From the NCBI RefSeq assembly GCF_014196805.1, contig NZ_JACIEI010000005.1, forward strand, positions 62,001 to 126,000: a DNA stretch of 64,000 bases. Direction: 5' to 3'. Under the pieces are notes generated by a model. The model was not told where the DNA came from and did no database searches. It saw nothing but the letters and a program-made list of their open reading frames with translations. The position numbers were made by a program, and so were the translations under genes. This DNA comes from Sulfitobacter undariae. GTDB lineage: Bacteria > Pseudomonadota > Alphaproteobacteria > Rhodobacterales > Rhodobacteraceae. Shown here in pieces: positions 1-9,112 of the stretch; the first letter of the stretch is position 1, and every line of letters begins with the position of its first letter.

Positions 1-372
1 AATCGCGTCATAGCAGTGGCCGCGCATGGTCAATTCGACAGTGTCGGCAATTGCTTCACGTGACGCAAGCGACGAGCGCATGCCTTCATGGCCCATTGCG
101 ATCCCGTCTGTCACCGTGATGGTGGTAAACTCGCGTGGCGTGCCTTGTTCGGCTGCAACACCCACTTTGACCGATTGCGCCTGACGGTTCAGGGCGATGT
201 TACAAGGTGCCGCTTCGTTCCAACAGGTTGCGACGCCGACCAAAGGCTGGTGAATTTCTTCTTCGGTCATGCCCATCGCATAGTAATACGAGCGGTGCGG
301 CGCGCGCGCAGGCCCTTCTGTTACATGGCGGCTGGGCAACTTGGATTTGTCAAAACGGGCGTTTGTGGACAT
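1..372 (-). CDS. ilvD: dihydroxy-acid dehydratase, N-terminal part (cut by window edge)
   Basis: The enzyme dehydrates 2,3-dihydroxy acids to 2-oxo acids in valine, leucine and isoleucine synthesis. The first 124 codons are present, read leftward from an ATG at 372 with a GGAG ribosome site a few bases upstream; the rest lies before base 1. Recognisable family features are HRSYYYAMG near residue 26, the stretch TCWNEAAPCN with the iron-sulfur-ligand cysteine region near residue 50, and ITVTDGIAMGHEGMRSSL near residue 83. The reading frame is open to the window edge, so it is truncated by the window, not broken. It diverges from the CPBP gene at 575 across about 200 bases that hold three CCTAGG sites. 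Confidence 0.93.
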   Translation of the reverse strand, partial: MSTNARFDKSKLPSRHVTEGPARAPHRSYYYAMGMTEEEIHQPLVGVATCWNEAAPCNIALNRQAQSVKVGVAAEQGTPREFTTITVTDGIAMGHEGMRSSLASREAIADTVELTMRGHCYDAI

Positions 373-399
373 CGTGGGGGCTCCTGCGAAGAATTCTTT

Positions 400-502
400 C
401 CTAGGGCATAATCCCGTGGCGGCAGGGCTGCAAGCATTTGCGCGCTGCGGGGCGTTGTGTTGTAAGGGCAGTGAACCTAGGTTAAACGCAGAAACACCTA
501 GG
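400..502. promoter_or_regulatory. cluster of three CCTAGG sites between ilvD and the CPBP gene
   Basis: CCTAGG occurs at 400-405, 476-481 and 497-502 in the divergent intergenic region. The middle copy sits in a perfect 10-base palindrome, AACCTAGGTT (474-483). The second and third copies are exactly 21 bases apart, about two helical turns, so a repeated dimeric regulator could bind one face of the helix. What binds there is not known; the operator role is inferred. Confidence 0.4.
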
Positions 503-574
503 AAATACAGGCTTATCCGTGACTGCTAAAAGCAGAAATAGAAAATTCCGTACTGTACCACAGAGAGATATTTA

Positions 575-1471
575 ATGCGTTTTCTGCCTGACTATTCCGC
601 CCATGCGTTTCATACCCAAGCGGCGAAACAGCATGCCGAAGTGTGGCGGTTGCTGTTGGGGGTTGCCGCGATGGTGGTGATCTACTTTTTGTTGGGCGCT
701 ATGTATCAGCAGGTGGTCGTCGGTCTGATTCAGTATCGCCCTTCGTTTGAGAGCGAACTGATTGCAGGGGACACGCCGTTGGCGATGTATGTTTTGCTGT
801 TCAGTTTTGCGGTGGCGACCCTGAGCATCTTTATAGCTGTCACATTTCTCCATAAACGCGATGCACTGACGGTGCTGGGGCCTTTAATGCTGGCTGTGCC
901 GCAATTCTTCCGCGTCTTGACAGTGCTTGCGGTGTTGGCACTGGTGCTGCTGGTCTTGCCACCCTACGGTATGGGCGGTCCTTTGGTTCCTAATCTGGGA
1001 CTTGGTCTGTGGATTATCCTGTTGCCGCTGTCACTGGTGGCGGTGTTCATTCAGATCAGCGCCGAGGAGATTTTCTTTCGTGGGTATTTGCAGCAGCAGC
1101 TGGGGGCGCGGTTTAAATCCCCCTTGATCTGGATGGGTATCCCTACCTTTTTGTTTGCCTTGGGGCATTATCAACCCGCCGAGGCAGGGTCGAATGCGGT
1201 GATGATCGTGGTTTGGGCGGGGGTATTCGGCCTGCTGATGGCTGACCTGACTGCACGATCAGGTTCTATCGGGCCAGCGATTGCGGTGCATTTGGTAAAT
1301 AACGTAACGGCCTTGCTGATCACCTCGCTGCCTGATGCTTTGGGCGGGCTGGCCTTGTGGCACACGTCTTTTGGCATGGAAAACGTGGAAGAACTGCGTG
1401 CGTGGTTGCCCGTTGATTTCGCGATGATCATCGTGAGTTGGCTTGCTGCAAGATTGGCTTTGCGCCGCTGA
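575..1471 (+). CDS. CPBP-family intramembrane metalloprotease
   Basis: This is an integral membrane protein of 298 residues in the CAAX-protease/bacteriocin-processing (Rce1-like, ABI) family. Several hydrophobic spans are visible between residues 25 and 290. The family motifs are present: EEIFFR at 164-169 (glutamate pair plus arginine), a histidine at 198 in FALGHYQ, and HLVNN at 239-243, which together should form the metal or catalytic site in the membrane. The start has an AGAGAGA stretch just upstream. It lies between divergent ilvD and downstream accD, with no visible functional link to either. The substrate is unknown; such proteins can process peptides or prenylated proteins, but that is family knowledge only. 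Confidence 0.85.
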   Translation: MRFLPDYSAHAFHTQAAKQHAEVWRLLLGVAAMVVIYFLLGAMYQQVVVGLIQYRPSFESELIAGDTPLAMYVLLFSFAVATLSIFIAVTFLHKRDALTVLGPLMLAVPQFFRVLTVLAVLALVLLVLPPYGMGGPLVPNLGLGLWIILLPLSLVAVFIQISAEEIFFRGYLQQQLGARFKSPLIWMGIPTFLFALGHYQPAEAGSNAVMIVVWAGVFGLLMADLTARSGSIGPAIAVHLVNNVTALLITSLPDALGGLALWHTSFGMENVEELRAWLPVDFAMIIVSWLAARLALRR

Positions 1472-1531
1472 TTGCAATTTCCTTTTTACACCCTTATTTG
1501 GTGGGTGAACCTAACGTAACGAGGCGTCGAT

Positions 1532-2482
1532 ATGAACTGGATTAACAATTACGTCCGGCCCCGGATCAACTCGATCTTTTCGCGCCGCGAAACACCGGAA
1601 AACCTTTGGACGAAATGCGATGAATGCGGCACGATGCTGTTTCACCGTGAAGTCAGCGATAACCTGAACGTTTGCACCAACTGCAACCATCACATGCACA
1701 TCACGCCGCGTGATCGTTTTGTTGCGTTGTTTGATGGGGGTGTCTTCAACGAAGTGAAAGTGCCCGCACCCACGGTTGACCCGTTACAGTTTCGCGACCA
1801 AAAGAAATACCCTGACCGCCTGCGTGCTGCACAAAAGCAGACCGAAGAAAACGAAGCGATGTTGGTTGCTGTTGGCGATATCGGGCGCACGCCCATTGTT
1901 GCTTGCGCGCAGGACTTCAGCTTTATGGGGGGGTCCATGGGCATGTATGTGGGCAACGCGATCATTGCGGCAGCCCAAGAAGCGGTTAAGCTGAAACGTC
2001 CGTTGATCCTGTTTTCAGCGGCTGGCGGCGCGCGCATGCAAGAAGGTATTCTGGGTCTGATGCAAATGCCGCGCACAACAGTTGCTGTGCAAATGCTCAA
2101 AGAAGCAAACCTGCCCTACATTGTCGTGCTGACCCACCCCACCACAGGAGGCGTGACGGCAAGTTATGCGATGCTGGGTGACGTTCATATCGCCGAGCCA
2201 AATGCACTGATTGGTTTCGCCGGCGCTCGTGTGATTGAACAGACCATCCGTGAAAAGCTGCCCGAAGGGTTCCAGCGTGCGGAATATCTGCTGGAGCATG
2301 GGATGCTGGACCGCGTCACTTCCCGCACAGAATTGCGTAGTGAATTGATTACGATTGTGCGCATGATGTTGGGCTTGTCACCTGCCGTACAGGGTGATTT
2401 GCCTGCGCCAGAAGATGTTGCGCCTGAGGCTTCCGAGACAGTTGAAGTAGCTGTTGAAAAAGTGGCTGATCCTAAAAAGTGA
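1532..2482 (+). CDS. accD: acetyl-CoA carboxylase carboxyltransferase subunit beta
   Basis: AccD pairs with AccA to transfer the carboxyl group from carboxybiotin to acetyl-CoA, making malonyl-CoA for fatty acid synthesis in the cytoplasm. The 316-residue protein has the N-terminal four-cysteine zinc ribbon (C29, C32, C48, C51) and the crotonase-like carboxyltransferase core, including [10 protein letters not shown] and [11 protein letters not shown]. The last 30 residues form an acidic, Glu/Val-rich tail beyond the usual core. A GAGG ribosome site precedes the ATG. folC follows on the same strand 67 bases later, the accD-folC order common in proteobacteria. Confidence 0.97.
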   Translation: MNWINNYVRPRINSIFSRRETPENLWTKCDECGTMLFHREVSDNLNVCTNCNHHMHITPRDRFVALFDGGVFNEVKVPAPTVDPLQFRDQKKYPDRLRAAQKQTEENEAMLVAVGDIGRTPIVACAQDFSFMGGSMGMYVGNAIIAAAQEAVKLKRPLILFSAAGGARMQEGILGLMQMPRTTVAVQMLKEANLPYIVVLTHPTTGGVTASYAMLGDVHIAEPNALIGFAGARVIEQTIREKLPEGFQRAEYLLEHGMLDRVTSRTELRSELITIVRMMLGLSPAVQGDLPAPEDVAPEASETVEVAVEKVADPKK

Positions 2483-2549
2483 GCCTAACAAAGGCTGTTG
2501 TGGGTGTTTGCTGTGCAAACCCGATGTTTTGCACGAAGGGTGTCCTGTC

Positions 2550-3824
2550 ATGACTGCGCCTACTTCTGATGTCATCCTTGAACGGATGATGGCCTTGCAC
2601 CCCAAGATCATTGACCTGACCTTGGGGCGGATGTTTCGCCTGCTTGAGGCATTGGGCAATCCGCAAGACAAGCTGCCGCCAGTGATCCATATCGCTGGCA
2701 CCAATGGCAAAGGGTCCACCCAAGCGATGATCCGTGCGGGGCTGGAGACAGCAGGCAAGACTGTTCATGCTTATACCTCACCGCACCTTGCGCGGTTTCA
2801 CGAACGTATCCGGCTGGCGGGGGAGCTGATTACCGAAGAGGCGCTGACCGAAGTGCTGGATGAATGCTACGCCGCCAACAACGGCGAGATCATCACCTAT
2901 TTCGAAATCACAACCTGCGCTGCCATCTTGGCATTTTCGCGCACCCCTGCGGATTACACCTTGCTAGAGGTTGGTCTGGGCGGCGTTCTGGATGCTACCA
3001 ATGTTGTAGCAAACCCTGTTGTGACGGTGATCACCCCTGTCGATCTGGATCATCAGCAATATCTGGGCGACACTTTGACAGAGATCGCTGGCGAAAAGGC
3101 GGGCATCATCAAACGCCGCGTGCCGTGCATCGTTGGCCCACAGCAAGAAGCGGGGCTGGATGTGATCGAAGCCACGGCAGCACGCAATATGGCACCGTTG
3201 AGCGTTTATGGCCAACATTGGCATGCCAGCCGTGAGGCGGGACGCATGGTCTATCAGGATGAGCAAGGTCTACTGGATCTGCCCTTGCCCAAGTTGCCCG
3301 GTTTGCATCAGGTGCAAAACGCAGGTGGGGCGATTGCGACGCTTCGCATGTTGGGCTTTGATAATGCGGCTTGTGAAGGCGCTGTGACAAACGCGCAATG
3401 GCCTGCACGGATGCAGCGCCTCAAGACCGGACCTTTGGTTGAGACAGCTGGGCAAGCCGAGTTGTGGTTGGATGGCGGGCACAACCCCGCTGCGGGGCGT
3501 GCTTTGGCAGCGGTGTTGGATGAGATGCCAAAGGTGCCGACCTATTTGATTTGCGGGATGCTGAATACTAAAGACATCACTGGCTATTTGCGTCCGCTTG
3601 CTCCGCATGTGGCGGCACTACATGCTGTGTCGATCCCCGGCGAGGCGGCGACGCTGCCTGCTGAAACAACGGCACAAGCAGCGCAAGCTGTTGAGATTAC
3701 AGCCAAGGTGGCTACGGATGTGGCTACGGCAGTTCAAGAAATTGTCGCACAAGACCCGCATGCGCGCGTTTTGATATGTGGGTCATTGTATCTTGCCGGC
3801 AACATCTTGCGGTCCAACGGATAA
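2550..3824 (+). CDS. folC: bifunctional folylpolyglutamate synthase / dihydrofolate synthase
   Basis: FolC adds glutamate to dihydropteroate to make dihydrofolate and extends folate polyglutamate tails, using ATP. The P-loop HIAGTNGKGSTQ is at about residues 47-58, and later family features include LLEVGLGGVLDATN and WLDGGHNPAAG. I place the start at the ATG at 2550, preceded by GAAGGG, giving 424 residues; an in-frame upstream ATG at 2454 would overlap the end of accD and adds a non-family extension. It probably shares the accD transcript. Confidence 0.95.
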   Translation: MTAPTSDVILERMMALHPKIIDLTLGRMFRLLEALGNPQDKLPPVIHIAGTNGKGSTQAMIRAGLETAGKTVHAYTSPHLARFHERIRLAGELITEEALTEVLDECYAANNGEIITYFEITTCAAILAFSRTPADYTLLEVGLGGVLDATNVVANPVVTVITPVDLDHQQYLGDTLTEIAGEKAGIIKRRVPCIVGPQQEAGLDVIEATAARNMAPLSVYGQHWHASREAGRMVYQDEQGLLDLPLPKLPGLHQVQNAGGAIATLRMLGFDNAACEGAVTNAQWPARMQRLKTGPLVETAGQAELWLDGGHNPAAGRALAAVLDEMPKVPTYLICGMLNTKDITGYLRPLAPHVAALHAVSIPGEAATLPAETTAQAAQAVEITAKVATDVATAVQEIVAQDPHARVLICGSLYLAGNILRSNG

Positions 3825-3851
3825 ATCACACTAGATGATGCATCAATCGAA

Positions 3852-3879
3852 TTGACCTGCGCGGGGTTAATCCCATAAA
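3852..3879 (+). promoter_or_regulatory. possible sigma-70-type promoter
   Basis: TTGACC (3852-3857), a 16-base spacer and CATAAA (3874-3879) resemble a housekeeping promoter and lie about 60 bases before the small gene at 3942. The -35 matches five of six consensus bases, the -10 four of six. No experimental support. Confidence 0.35.
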
Positions 3880-3941
3880 CAATCGCGCAACAGCGGACGG
3901 CGTTTATTAGAGCGCCCAACCGCATAGACCGAGGGTAGAGC

Positions 3942-4148
3942 ATGGATAAGAATACGGCCACGCCCAAAGCAGAGGGTAAATCTGTTGTGACACGCCAGTT
4001 GATCATCTGCGGCATTGCCATCGGGATCATGGGCTTAGGTGTATGGAGCTTGCGCGGCGGTGGCGGCCCCTATCACCCCGCTGATTACACGGATGATGTG
4101 ACGCGTTCGGAAACCTCAGCTTTGATGGGTTCATCTAGTCAGAACTAG
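3942..4148 (+). CDS. small single-span membrane protein, unknown function
   Basis: The protein has 68 residues: a charged N terminus (1-16), one hydrophobic span at about 18-37 (QLIICGIAIGIMGLGVW), then a glycine run and a polar tail of about 25 residues. The ATG has a GAGGGTAGAG ribosome site. Its stop lies 11 bases before the end of convergent zapE. I do not recognise a family. The clear ribosome site and possible promoter upstream argue that it is real. It could equally be described as a short membrane anchor with a periplasmic tail. Confidence 0.6.
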   Translation: MDKNTATPKAEGKSVVTRQLIICGIAIGIMGLGVWSLRGGGGPYHPADYTDDVTRSETSALMGSSSQN

Positions 4149-4159
4149 GATTTCATTAG

Positions 4160-5227
4160 TCAGGATTGGGCTTTGCCCCAGTCCTCGCCTTGCATTTCGC
4201 GCAGGCGTGATGCTGTACGCTCAAATTCGAACGTGCCTTCCCCTTCAAGATACAGCATTTCAGGTGACGCCGCCGCCGAGCAGATCAGGCGGACATGGGC
4301 CTCGTAGAGCGCATCAATAAGCGTGACGAAACGTTTCGCTTCATTGAAATTACTGCGCCCGAGGCTGGGAATGTCATCCAGCATCAGCACTTTGACAGCT
4401 TCAGCCAGCGCCAGATAATCGGCAGCACCAAGGGGCTGTCCACATAACGCGTGAAATTTAGCGCGGCCAATACCATTGCGGAACCTCGGGATCACTACTT
4501 GGCGGCCTTTGACATGCAACGTCAGCGGCGCATCGTCGCCCCCTGTCAAATCCTGCCAGACAGCATCCATATCCGCACGGCTTTCGGCGTTGATGGGCGT
4601 GAAATAGACGGGGCTGCCAGCCAGCCTGTCTTGGCGGTAGTCTGTGGGACTGACCAATTCATGCACAACCATCTTTTTTTTGATCAACTCGATGAAGGGC
4701 ACAAACAGGTTACGGTTCAACCCGTGTTTATACAGCTCATCTGGCAGGCGGTTTGAGGTGGTGATCACAACCACTCCATCGGCAAACAAGGCTTCAAACA
4801 GGCGGCCCACAATCATCGCATCGGTGATGTCGGTGATCTGCATTTCGTCAAAGGCCAGCAGGCGGACCGAGCTACTGACCGCTTTGGCAACAGGGGCAAT
4901 AGCATCATCGACACCGGTTTTGCGGGCTTCGTGCATTGCGGTGTGAATTTCTTGCATGAAGGCGTGAAAATGCACCCGCCGCGCAGGAATGTCGCCCAGA
5001 TTATTCACAAATAAATCCATGATCATGGATTTGCCGCGTCCGACACCACCCCAAAGATACAGGCCTTTTGGTGGCTCTGGTGCTTTGCGGAAAAAGCCCT
5101 TTTTCACGGGTTGCATCAGGGCATCACGGATGCGGTCAAATTCGGGCATCACGGCTTGCTGCGCGGGGTCTGCGCGCAAAGTACCGTCTGCAATCATTTG
5201 TTCATAAAGGGTGCTAATGCTGGTCAT
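4160..5227 (-). CDS. zapE: cell division protein ZapE, AFG1-like ATPase
   Basis: This is a P-loop ATPase of 355 residues from the AFG1/ZapE family, which in Escherichia coli associates with FtsZ under stress and low oxygen; the mitochondrial relative is linked to protein quality control. Walker A GGVGRGKS is at 60-67, Walker B FDEMQITD at 126-133, and the sensor region TTSNRLPDELY follows at about 156-166. Length and order match the family. The ATG has an AGGGG ribosome site. It is transcribed divergently from the MFS gene and stands alone as a transcription unit as far as can be seen. Confidence 0.92.
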   Translation of the reverse strand: MTSISTLYEQMIADGTLRADPAQQAVMPEFDRIRDALMQPVKKGFFRKAPEPPKGLYLWGGVGRGKSMIMDLFVNNLGDIPARRVHFHAFMQEIHTAMHEARKTGVDDAIAPVAKAVSSSVRLLAFDEMQITDITDAMIVGRLFEALFADGVVVITTSNRLPDELYKHGLNRNLFVPFIELIKKKMVVHELVSPTDYRQDRLAGSPVYFTPINAESRADMDAVWQDLTGGDDAPLTLHVKGRQVVIPRFRNGIGRAKFHALCGQPLGAADYLALAEAVKVLMLDDIPSLGRSNFNEAKRFVTLIDALYEAHVRLICSAAASPEMLYLEGEGTFEFERTASRLREMQGEDWGKAQS

Positions 5228-5338
5228 GGCCCCTAACTAGCGCCAAGCGCTGCGGTTGGAAAGTGTGTGCATACAATCGTTTGATTGACGAAGGTTCAAT
5301 TGCTGCGCAATTTGCCCGAATTGAATTGGAGCCCCGCT

Positions 5339-6577
5339 TTGGAAAAATCGCCGTTATTCTCGCCCGTGCTGATCGTGGGCTGTGTGATCATCATGGTCAG
5401 CTTTGCAATCCGCGCCTCATTCGGCGTGTTCCAGATTCCAATTGCCGAAGAATTCGGCTGGCTGCGCAGCGAATTTTCCCTCGCCATCGCGATCCAGAAC
5501 CTTGCATGGGGCATTGGGCAGCCGATCTTTGGCGCCATGGCCGAGAAAATCGGCGACCGCAAAGCGATCATTCTGGGGGCTGTGATCTATGCATTGGGGC
5601 TGACCCTTTCGGCGGGCACGGAAACACCGCTTGCCTTGCAAAACTATGCTTGGCTGGTTGGCTTCGGCATTGCGGGAACGGGCTTTGGCGTGATCCTTGC
5701 TGTGGTGGGGCGTGCGGCCTCTGACGAAAACCGCTCGATGTCGTTGGCGGTGGTGACGGCAGCGGGAAGCGCGGGCCAGATATTCGGCGCGCCAGTGGCG
5801 GAATGGCTGCTGAGTGTGATGAGTTGGCAAATGGTGTTTACCGTTTTTGCGGGCGCGATTTTGTCGATGATCCTGACGCTGCCGTTCATGCGCGCCCCTG
5901 TGCAGGTCAACCGCGCAGAGCTGGAAGAGTCGATGGGCACGATCCTGATGCGTGCTTTCAAAGACCCTAGTTATACGCTTATCTTCCTTGGTTTCTTTTC
6001 GTGTGGATATCAACTGGCCTTTATCACGGCCCATTTCCCTGCGTTTGTGACTGAGTTGTGTGGCCCGATCCTTGCGGGGGGTGTGCTGCATAATATGGGT
6101 ATTACCACGACCTCCGCATTGGGAGCTGTGGCGATTTCGCTGATTGGTTTGGCAAATGTCGGTGGAACGCTATTGGCGGGGTGGGCGGGCAACAGGTATT
6201 CGAAAAAATACCTGCTGGCTGGTATCTATACGGGTCGCACGATTATTGCCGCTGTGTTCATCATGATGCCGATCACACCTACCAGCGTCATCATCTTCTC
6301 GGTTGCCATGGGCTCACTTTGGTTGGCGACTGTGCCGCTGACCTCGGGGTTGATCGCGCATATTTATGGGCTGCGGTATATGGGCACGCTGTACGGGATT
6401 ATCTTCTTCAGCCACCAATTGGGCAGCTTTGTGGGGGTCTGGTTGGGCGGGCGGATGTATGACGCCTATGGTAGCTATACCACGGTGTGGTGGATCGGTG
6501 TGGCAGTAGGGGCCTTTAGCGCGATTGTGCATTTGCCTGTACGAGAGAAGCCGGCGGGGCTTGTTGCGGCCAGCTAG
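5339..6577 (+). CDS. major facilitator superfamily transporter
   Basis: A 12-span MFS carrier of about 412 residues. It contains the loop 2-3 MFS signature region GAMAEKIGDRKAIILG and a repeated pattern of hydrophobic spans, and it resembles monocarboxylate or oxalate/formate-type carriers in overall layout. I place the start at the TTG at 5339 because GGAG (5328-5331) lies 7 bases upstream; a longer reading from TTG at 5285 lacks a ribosome site. Its stop overlaps the end of the convergent hydrolase gene by four bases. The substrate cannot be read from the sequence. Confidence 0.85.
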   Translation: MEKSPLFSPVLIVGCVIIMVSFAIRASFGVFQIPIAEEFGWLRSEFSLAIAIQNLAWGIGQPIFGAMAEKIGDRKAIILGAVIYALGLTLSAGTETPLALQNYAWLVGFGIAGTGFGVILAVVGRAASDENRSMSLAVVTAAGSAGQIFGAPVAEWLLSVMSWQMVFTVFAGAILSMILTLPFMRAPVQVNRAELEESMGTILMRAFKDPSYTLIFLGFFSCGYQLAFITAHFPAFVTELCGPILAGGVLHNMGITTTSALGAVAISLIGLANVGGTLLAGWAGNRYSKKYLLAGIYTGRTIIAAVFIMMPITPTSVIIFSVAMGSLWLATVPLTSGLIAHIYGLRYMGTLYGIIFFSHQLGSFVGVWLGGRMYDAYGSYTTVWWIGVAVGAFSAIVHLPVREKPAGLVAAS

Positions 6578-7515
6578 GTATCTTTGGCTACACTCGTTGG
6601 ATCAGGCAGGAATGCGGTGATGTGCTGCAAAACTGCTTCAGCATGCGTATAGGGCAGGCCATGGCCCGCGTCGTCGATCACCTCATGCGTGGCATCACGG
6701 TTCCATGCGGCAAGTTGGCCCATGGCACTGGCGGGCACAACCTCATCATCCGCCCCCCAAAGCGCCAGAATAGGAATACCTGCTTGGCGTAACGCCATGT
6801 GCTCTCCTTCCAAAGGACGGGCAAGTATGCCGCGCAGTGAGGAAAGCACCGCAGGGATGAAACCTTGAAACACAAGCTCTGCTGTTTGTGCGTCCGAGAT
6901 GTCTTGTGGCACTTTGTGCTGGGCTTGTTCCGCCTTGATCCCTTGGCGCAATTGCAGCGGGTAGGCGGCCAGCATCAGCCATTTCCCTGCCAGACCTCGC
7001 GTGCGGATAAACCGTACCAGCGGCGTATCAGGGCGGCTGAAGCCTGCCGACGCAAGCAGTACCAACCGCCGCACGCGCGTCGGGTTGGTGGCCGCATACC
7101 CTGCGGCGACAGCCCCGCCCATGGAATAGCCAAACAGATGGAAAGCTGTATCTATTTCCAAATGCTCCAGCAGGTCGTCCAACTGCTGATTAAAGAAACC
7201 TTTGTCTTGCAGGGCGGTTGTGTGGTCCGAAAAACCGCGCCCGTACAGATCGTAAATTAAGACCCTAAACCCCAGCCCAGTTAGCCCTTTTGTCAGATAC
7301 GACCAAGCAATACTGGGCGTGGTAAGCCCATGTACACAGACGACCAATGGACCGTCAACAGGGCCGCTCAGATGGAAGTGGGTCACGCCTTGGCTTAGTT
7401 CTACAAACTGCCCTCGTGCCGATCCCCTGCGCCCGTCGGACATGATTGGGCGATAATGCTCGATCACAAAAGGGGCGGCAGCGGCGATAGCTATAATGAG
7501 GAAAAGCCAAATCAC
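6574..7515 (-). CDS. alpha/beta-fold hydrolase, membrane-anchored
   Basis: A serine hydrolase of about 313 residues with an N-terminal hydrophobic segment (about 1-18) that could anchor it to the membrane. The oxyanion HG is near residue 62, the nucleophile elbow GYSMGG is centred on S131, an aspartate lies near 257 in WGADDEVVP, and the histidine is near 285 in DAGHGLPY. I choose the GTG at 7515, which overlaps the upstream cyclodeaminase stop as GTGA; a TTG at 7530 would add five residues. It is the last gene of an overlapping three-gene operon with an HAD phosphatase. Substrate unknown. Confidence 0.82.
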   Translation of the reverse strand: MIWLFLIIAIAAAAPFVIEHYRPIMSDGRRGSARGQFVELSQGVTHFHLSGPVDGPLVVCVHGLTTPSIAWSYLTKGLTGLGFRVLIYDLYGRGFSDHTTALQDKGFFNQQLDDLLEHLEIDTAFHLFGYSMGGAVAAGYAATNPTRVRRLVLLASAGFSRPDTPLVRFIRTRGLAGKWLMLAAYPLQLRQGIKAEQAQHKVPQDISDAQTAELVFQGFIPAVLSSLRGILARPLEGEHMALRQAGIPILALWGADDEVVPASAMGQLAAWNRDATHEVIDDAGHGLPYTHAEAVLQHITAFLPDPTSVAKDT

Positions 7516-8429
7516 TGCGCGGCACGCCAACGGTCAAGGATATAGCGGCTGGTCATCAGGTCCAAATGTGCGCCGCCGCCGTTTTTGCAGATGGTGATTT
7601 CATCAGCCGAGCCGCGTTTGAACGCGGCAAGGTCATAGAAATCCGCGATGATGTGATCGCGGGTAATGGCGCCGCTTTCCAGTGGCGTTTTTATCTCACC
7701 GATGTGGCCGATGGTGGTGTCAAAGTTGTCCACAAACAGGCGTGCACTCTGCAAGGCTTCGTCATCCACTTCGCGCATGTCAGGACGGTAGGCACCGATC
7801 AGATCAAGATGCTGACCTGGCTGCAACCACGCGCCTTTGATGAGCGGTTCAGTCGCCATTGTGGCACTGCCGATGATTTCGGCATTGCGCACGGCTGTTT
7901 CCAGATCATCGGCGATTGCGACCCCGGGTAAGTCTGCAACCAACGCTTCAGCACTGGCGCGTGTGCGGCTCCAGACGGTGAAGCGGGCGTTGGGGAACAC
8001 GGCGGAATAGGCGGCGTGCAACGATTGCGCCACAGCACCTGCACCAACCAACAAGATGCGCGTGGCATCGGGGCGGGCCAGACGGCGCGCCGCCAGCAGG
8101 CTGTCGCCTGCGGTTTTCCACTTGGTCACCAGATGGAAATCGACAATGGCTTCCATTGTGCCATCACTGTCGGAATAGAGACTAACACCGCCGTTGACGT
8201 TGGGTTTGCCCTGATCCTTGTTGCCGGGGAAAATCGTGGCGGATTTCACGGCCATGCCTAGCCCGTCAATCCACGCGGCGCGGCTGAGCAGTGTATCGGA
8301 CCCGCGGTAGAGAAACGTATCACCGATTTCGGCCTTGGGCAGGTCGTGCCCCTGTGCCAACGCATCGGTGAAAGAGACCCAGTCCAGCAGGTTTTCGGCG
8401 TCAAAGGGGATAAGGGGGATCGTTGTCAT
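7512..8429 (-). CDS. ornithine cyclodeaminase / mu-crystallin family protein
   Basis: A 305-residue NAD(P)-binding protein of the OCD/mu-crystallin family. Members include ornithine cyclodeaminase, alanine dehydrogenase and ketimine reductases, so the exact reaction is open. The substrate lysine region MAVKSATIFPGN is at about 59-70 and the Rossmann motif LLVGAGAVA at 126-134; GSATMATEPLIKG follows. The ATG overlaps the stop of the upstream HAD gene (ATGA) and its own stop overlaps the hydrolase start, so the three are translationally coupled. Confidence 0.88.
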   Translation of the reverse strand: MTTIPLIPFDAENLLDWVSFTDALAQGHDLPKAEIGDTFLYRGSDTLLSRAAWIDGLGMAVKSATIFPGNKDQGKPNVNGGVSLYSDSDGTMEAIVDFHLVTKWKTAGDSLLAARRLARPDATRILLVGAGAVAQSLHAAYSAVFPNARFTVWSRTRASAEALVADLPGVAIADDLETAVRNAEIIGSATMATEPLIKGAWLQPGQHLDLIGAYRPDMREVDDEALQSARLFVDNFDTTIGHIGEIKTPLESGAITRDHIIADFYDLAAFKRGSADEITICKNGGGAHLDLMTSRYILDRWRAAQ

Positions 8430-9046
8430 TGCGCTTCCTCACTGGTGAGTAGGCCTTCGGAAACCAACCTGTCAGCCCAGCCTTGCGGGCCTTCAAAGTG
8501 ATGGACCTGCCATCCCCGATCCGCCGCTGCGGCAATGTTTTCGGGGCGGTCATCGGCGAACAGGAGTTCGGCACCAGACAGACCAGAGCCTTCTTCAACC
8601 ATCTCATAGATACGCGGATTTGGTTTCACGACTTTCATATGGCCCGAGATGAAATTGCGGTCAAAGTCGCGCAAAAACGGGTATTTCTGTTCGGCTATTT
8701 CATAGGTCTCGATCCCGAAGTTGGTGAGGGAAAAGACGGGTATGCCCTTGGCTTGCAATTGGGTTTTCAGACGCACGGAATGGTCAATCGCGGGGGTTGC
8801 CATATCAATCCAGCGGTCATGCCACATCATGATTTCATCCGACCAATCGGGATATTTGGCAGCGGTTTGTGTGACCATTTCGGTAAAATTATGGCCTTGG
8901 TCGACAAGGTCATTCATTGCGTGCAGATCGACAGCCTCAAACATGGCGCGGCGGCGGTCCTCGCCGATTTGGGCATCGAAATACTCTTCTGGTTGCCAAT
9001 TGATAAGCACATTGCCGATGTCAAAAATCACTGCCTTGGGTGTCAT
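8426..9046 (-). CDS. HAD-family hydrolase (YihX-like phosphatase)
   Basis: A 206-residue haloacid dehalogenase-superfamily protein. Motif I is FDIGNVLINW with nucleophile D9; motif II is SLTNFG near residue 111; motif IV is FADDRPENI near residue 163. The DxGN form of motif I, with glycine two residues after the nucleophile, is typical of the YihX/epoxide-hydrolase N-terminal group. The ATG has AGAGG six bases upstream. It is the first gene of the overlapping operon with the cyclodeaminase-like and hydrolase genes. A small phosphorylated metabolite is the likely substrate. Confidence 0.88.
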   Translation of the reverse strand: MTPKAVIFDIGNVLINWQPEEYFDAQIGEDRRRAMFEAVDLHAMNDLVDQGHNFTEMVTQTAAKYPDWSDEIMMWHDRWIDMATPAIDHSVRLKTQLQAKGIPVFSLTNFGIETYEIAEQKYPFLRDFDRNFISGHMKVVKPNPRIYEMVEEGSGLSGAELLFADDRPENIAAAADRGWQVHHFEGPQGWADRLVSEGLLTSEEAQ

Positions 9047-9112
9047 GTCAAACCTCTTAATAGGGATCGAAATTTGGTGAAAATTCCGGACGTTTTTTGT
9101 GCAAGGAAACGG

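Noticed and set aside
5285-5338. Longer MFS reading from a TTG at 5285
   Set aside because: No ribosome site; GGAG stands seven bases before the TTG at 5339, which begins just ahead of the first membrane span.
5417-6091. A 224-residue open frame on the minus strand inside the MFS gene
   Set aside because: Its translation is rich in Arg, His and Gln with no family pattern, and it lies entirely opposite a clear transporter gene.
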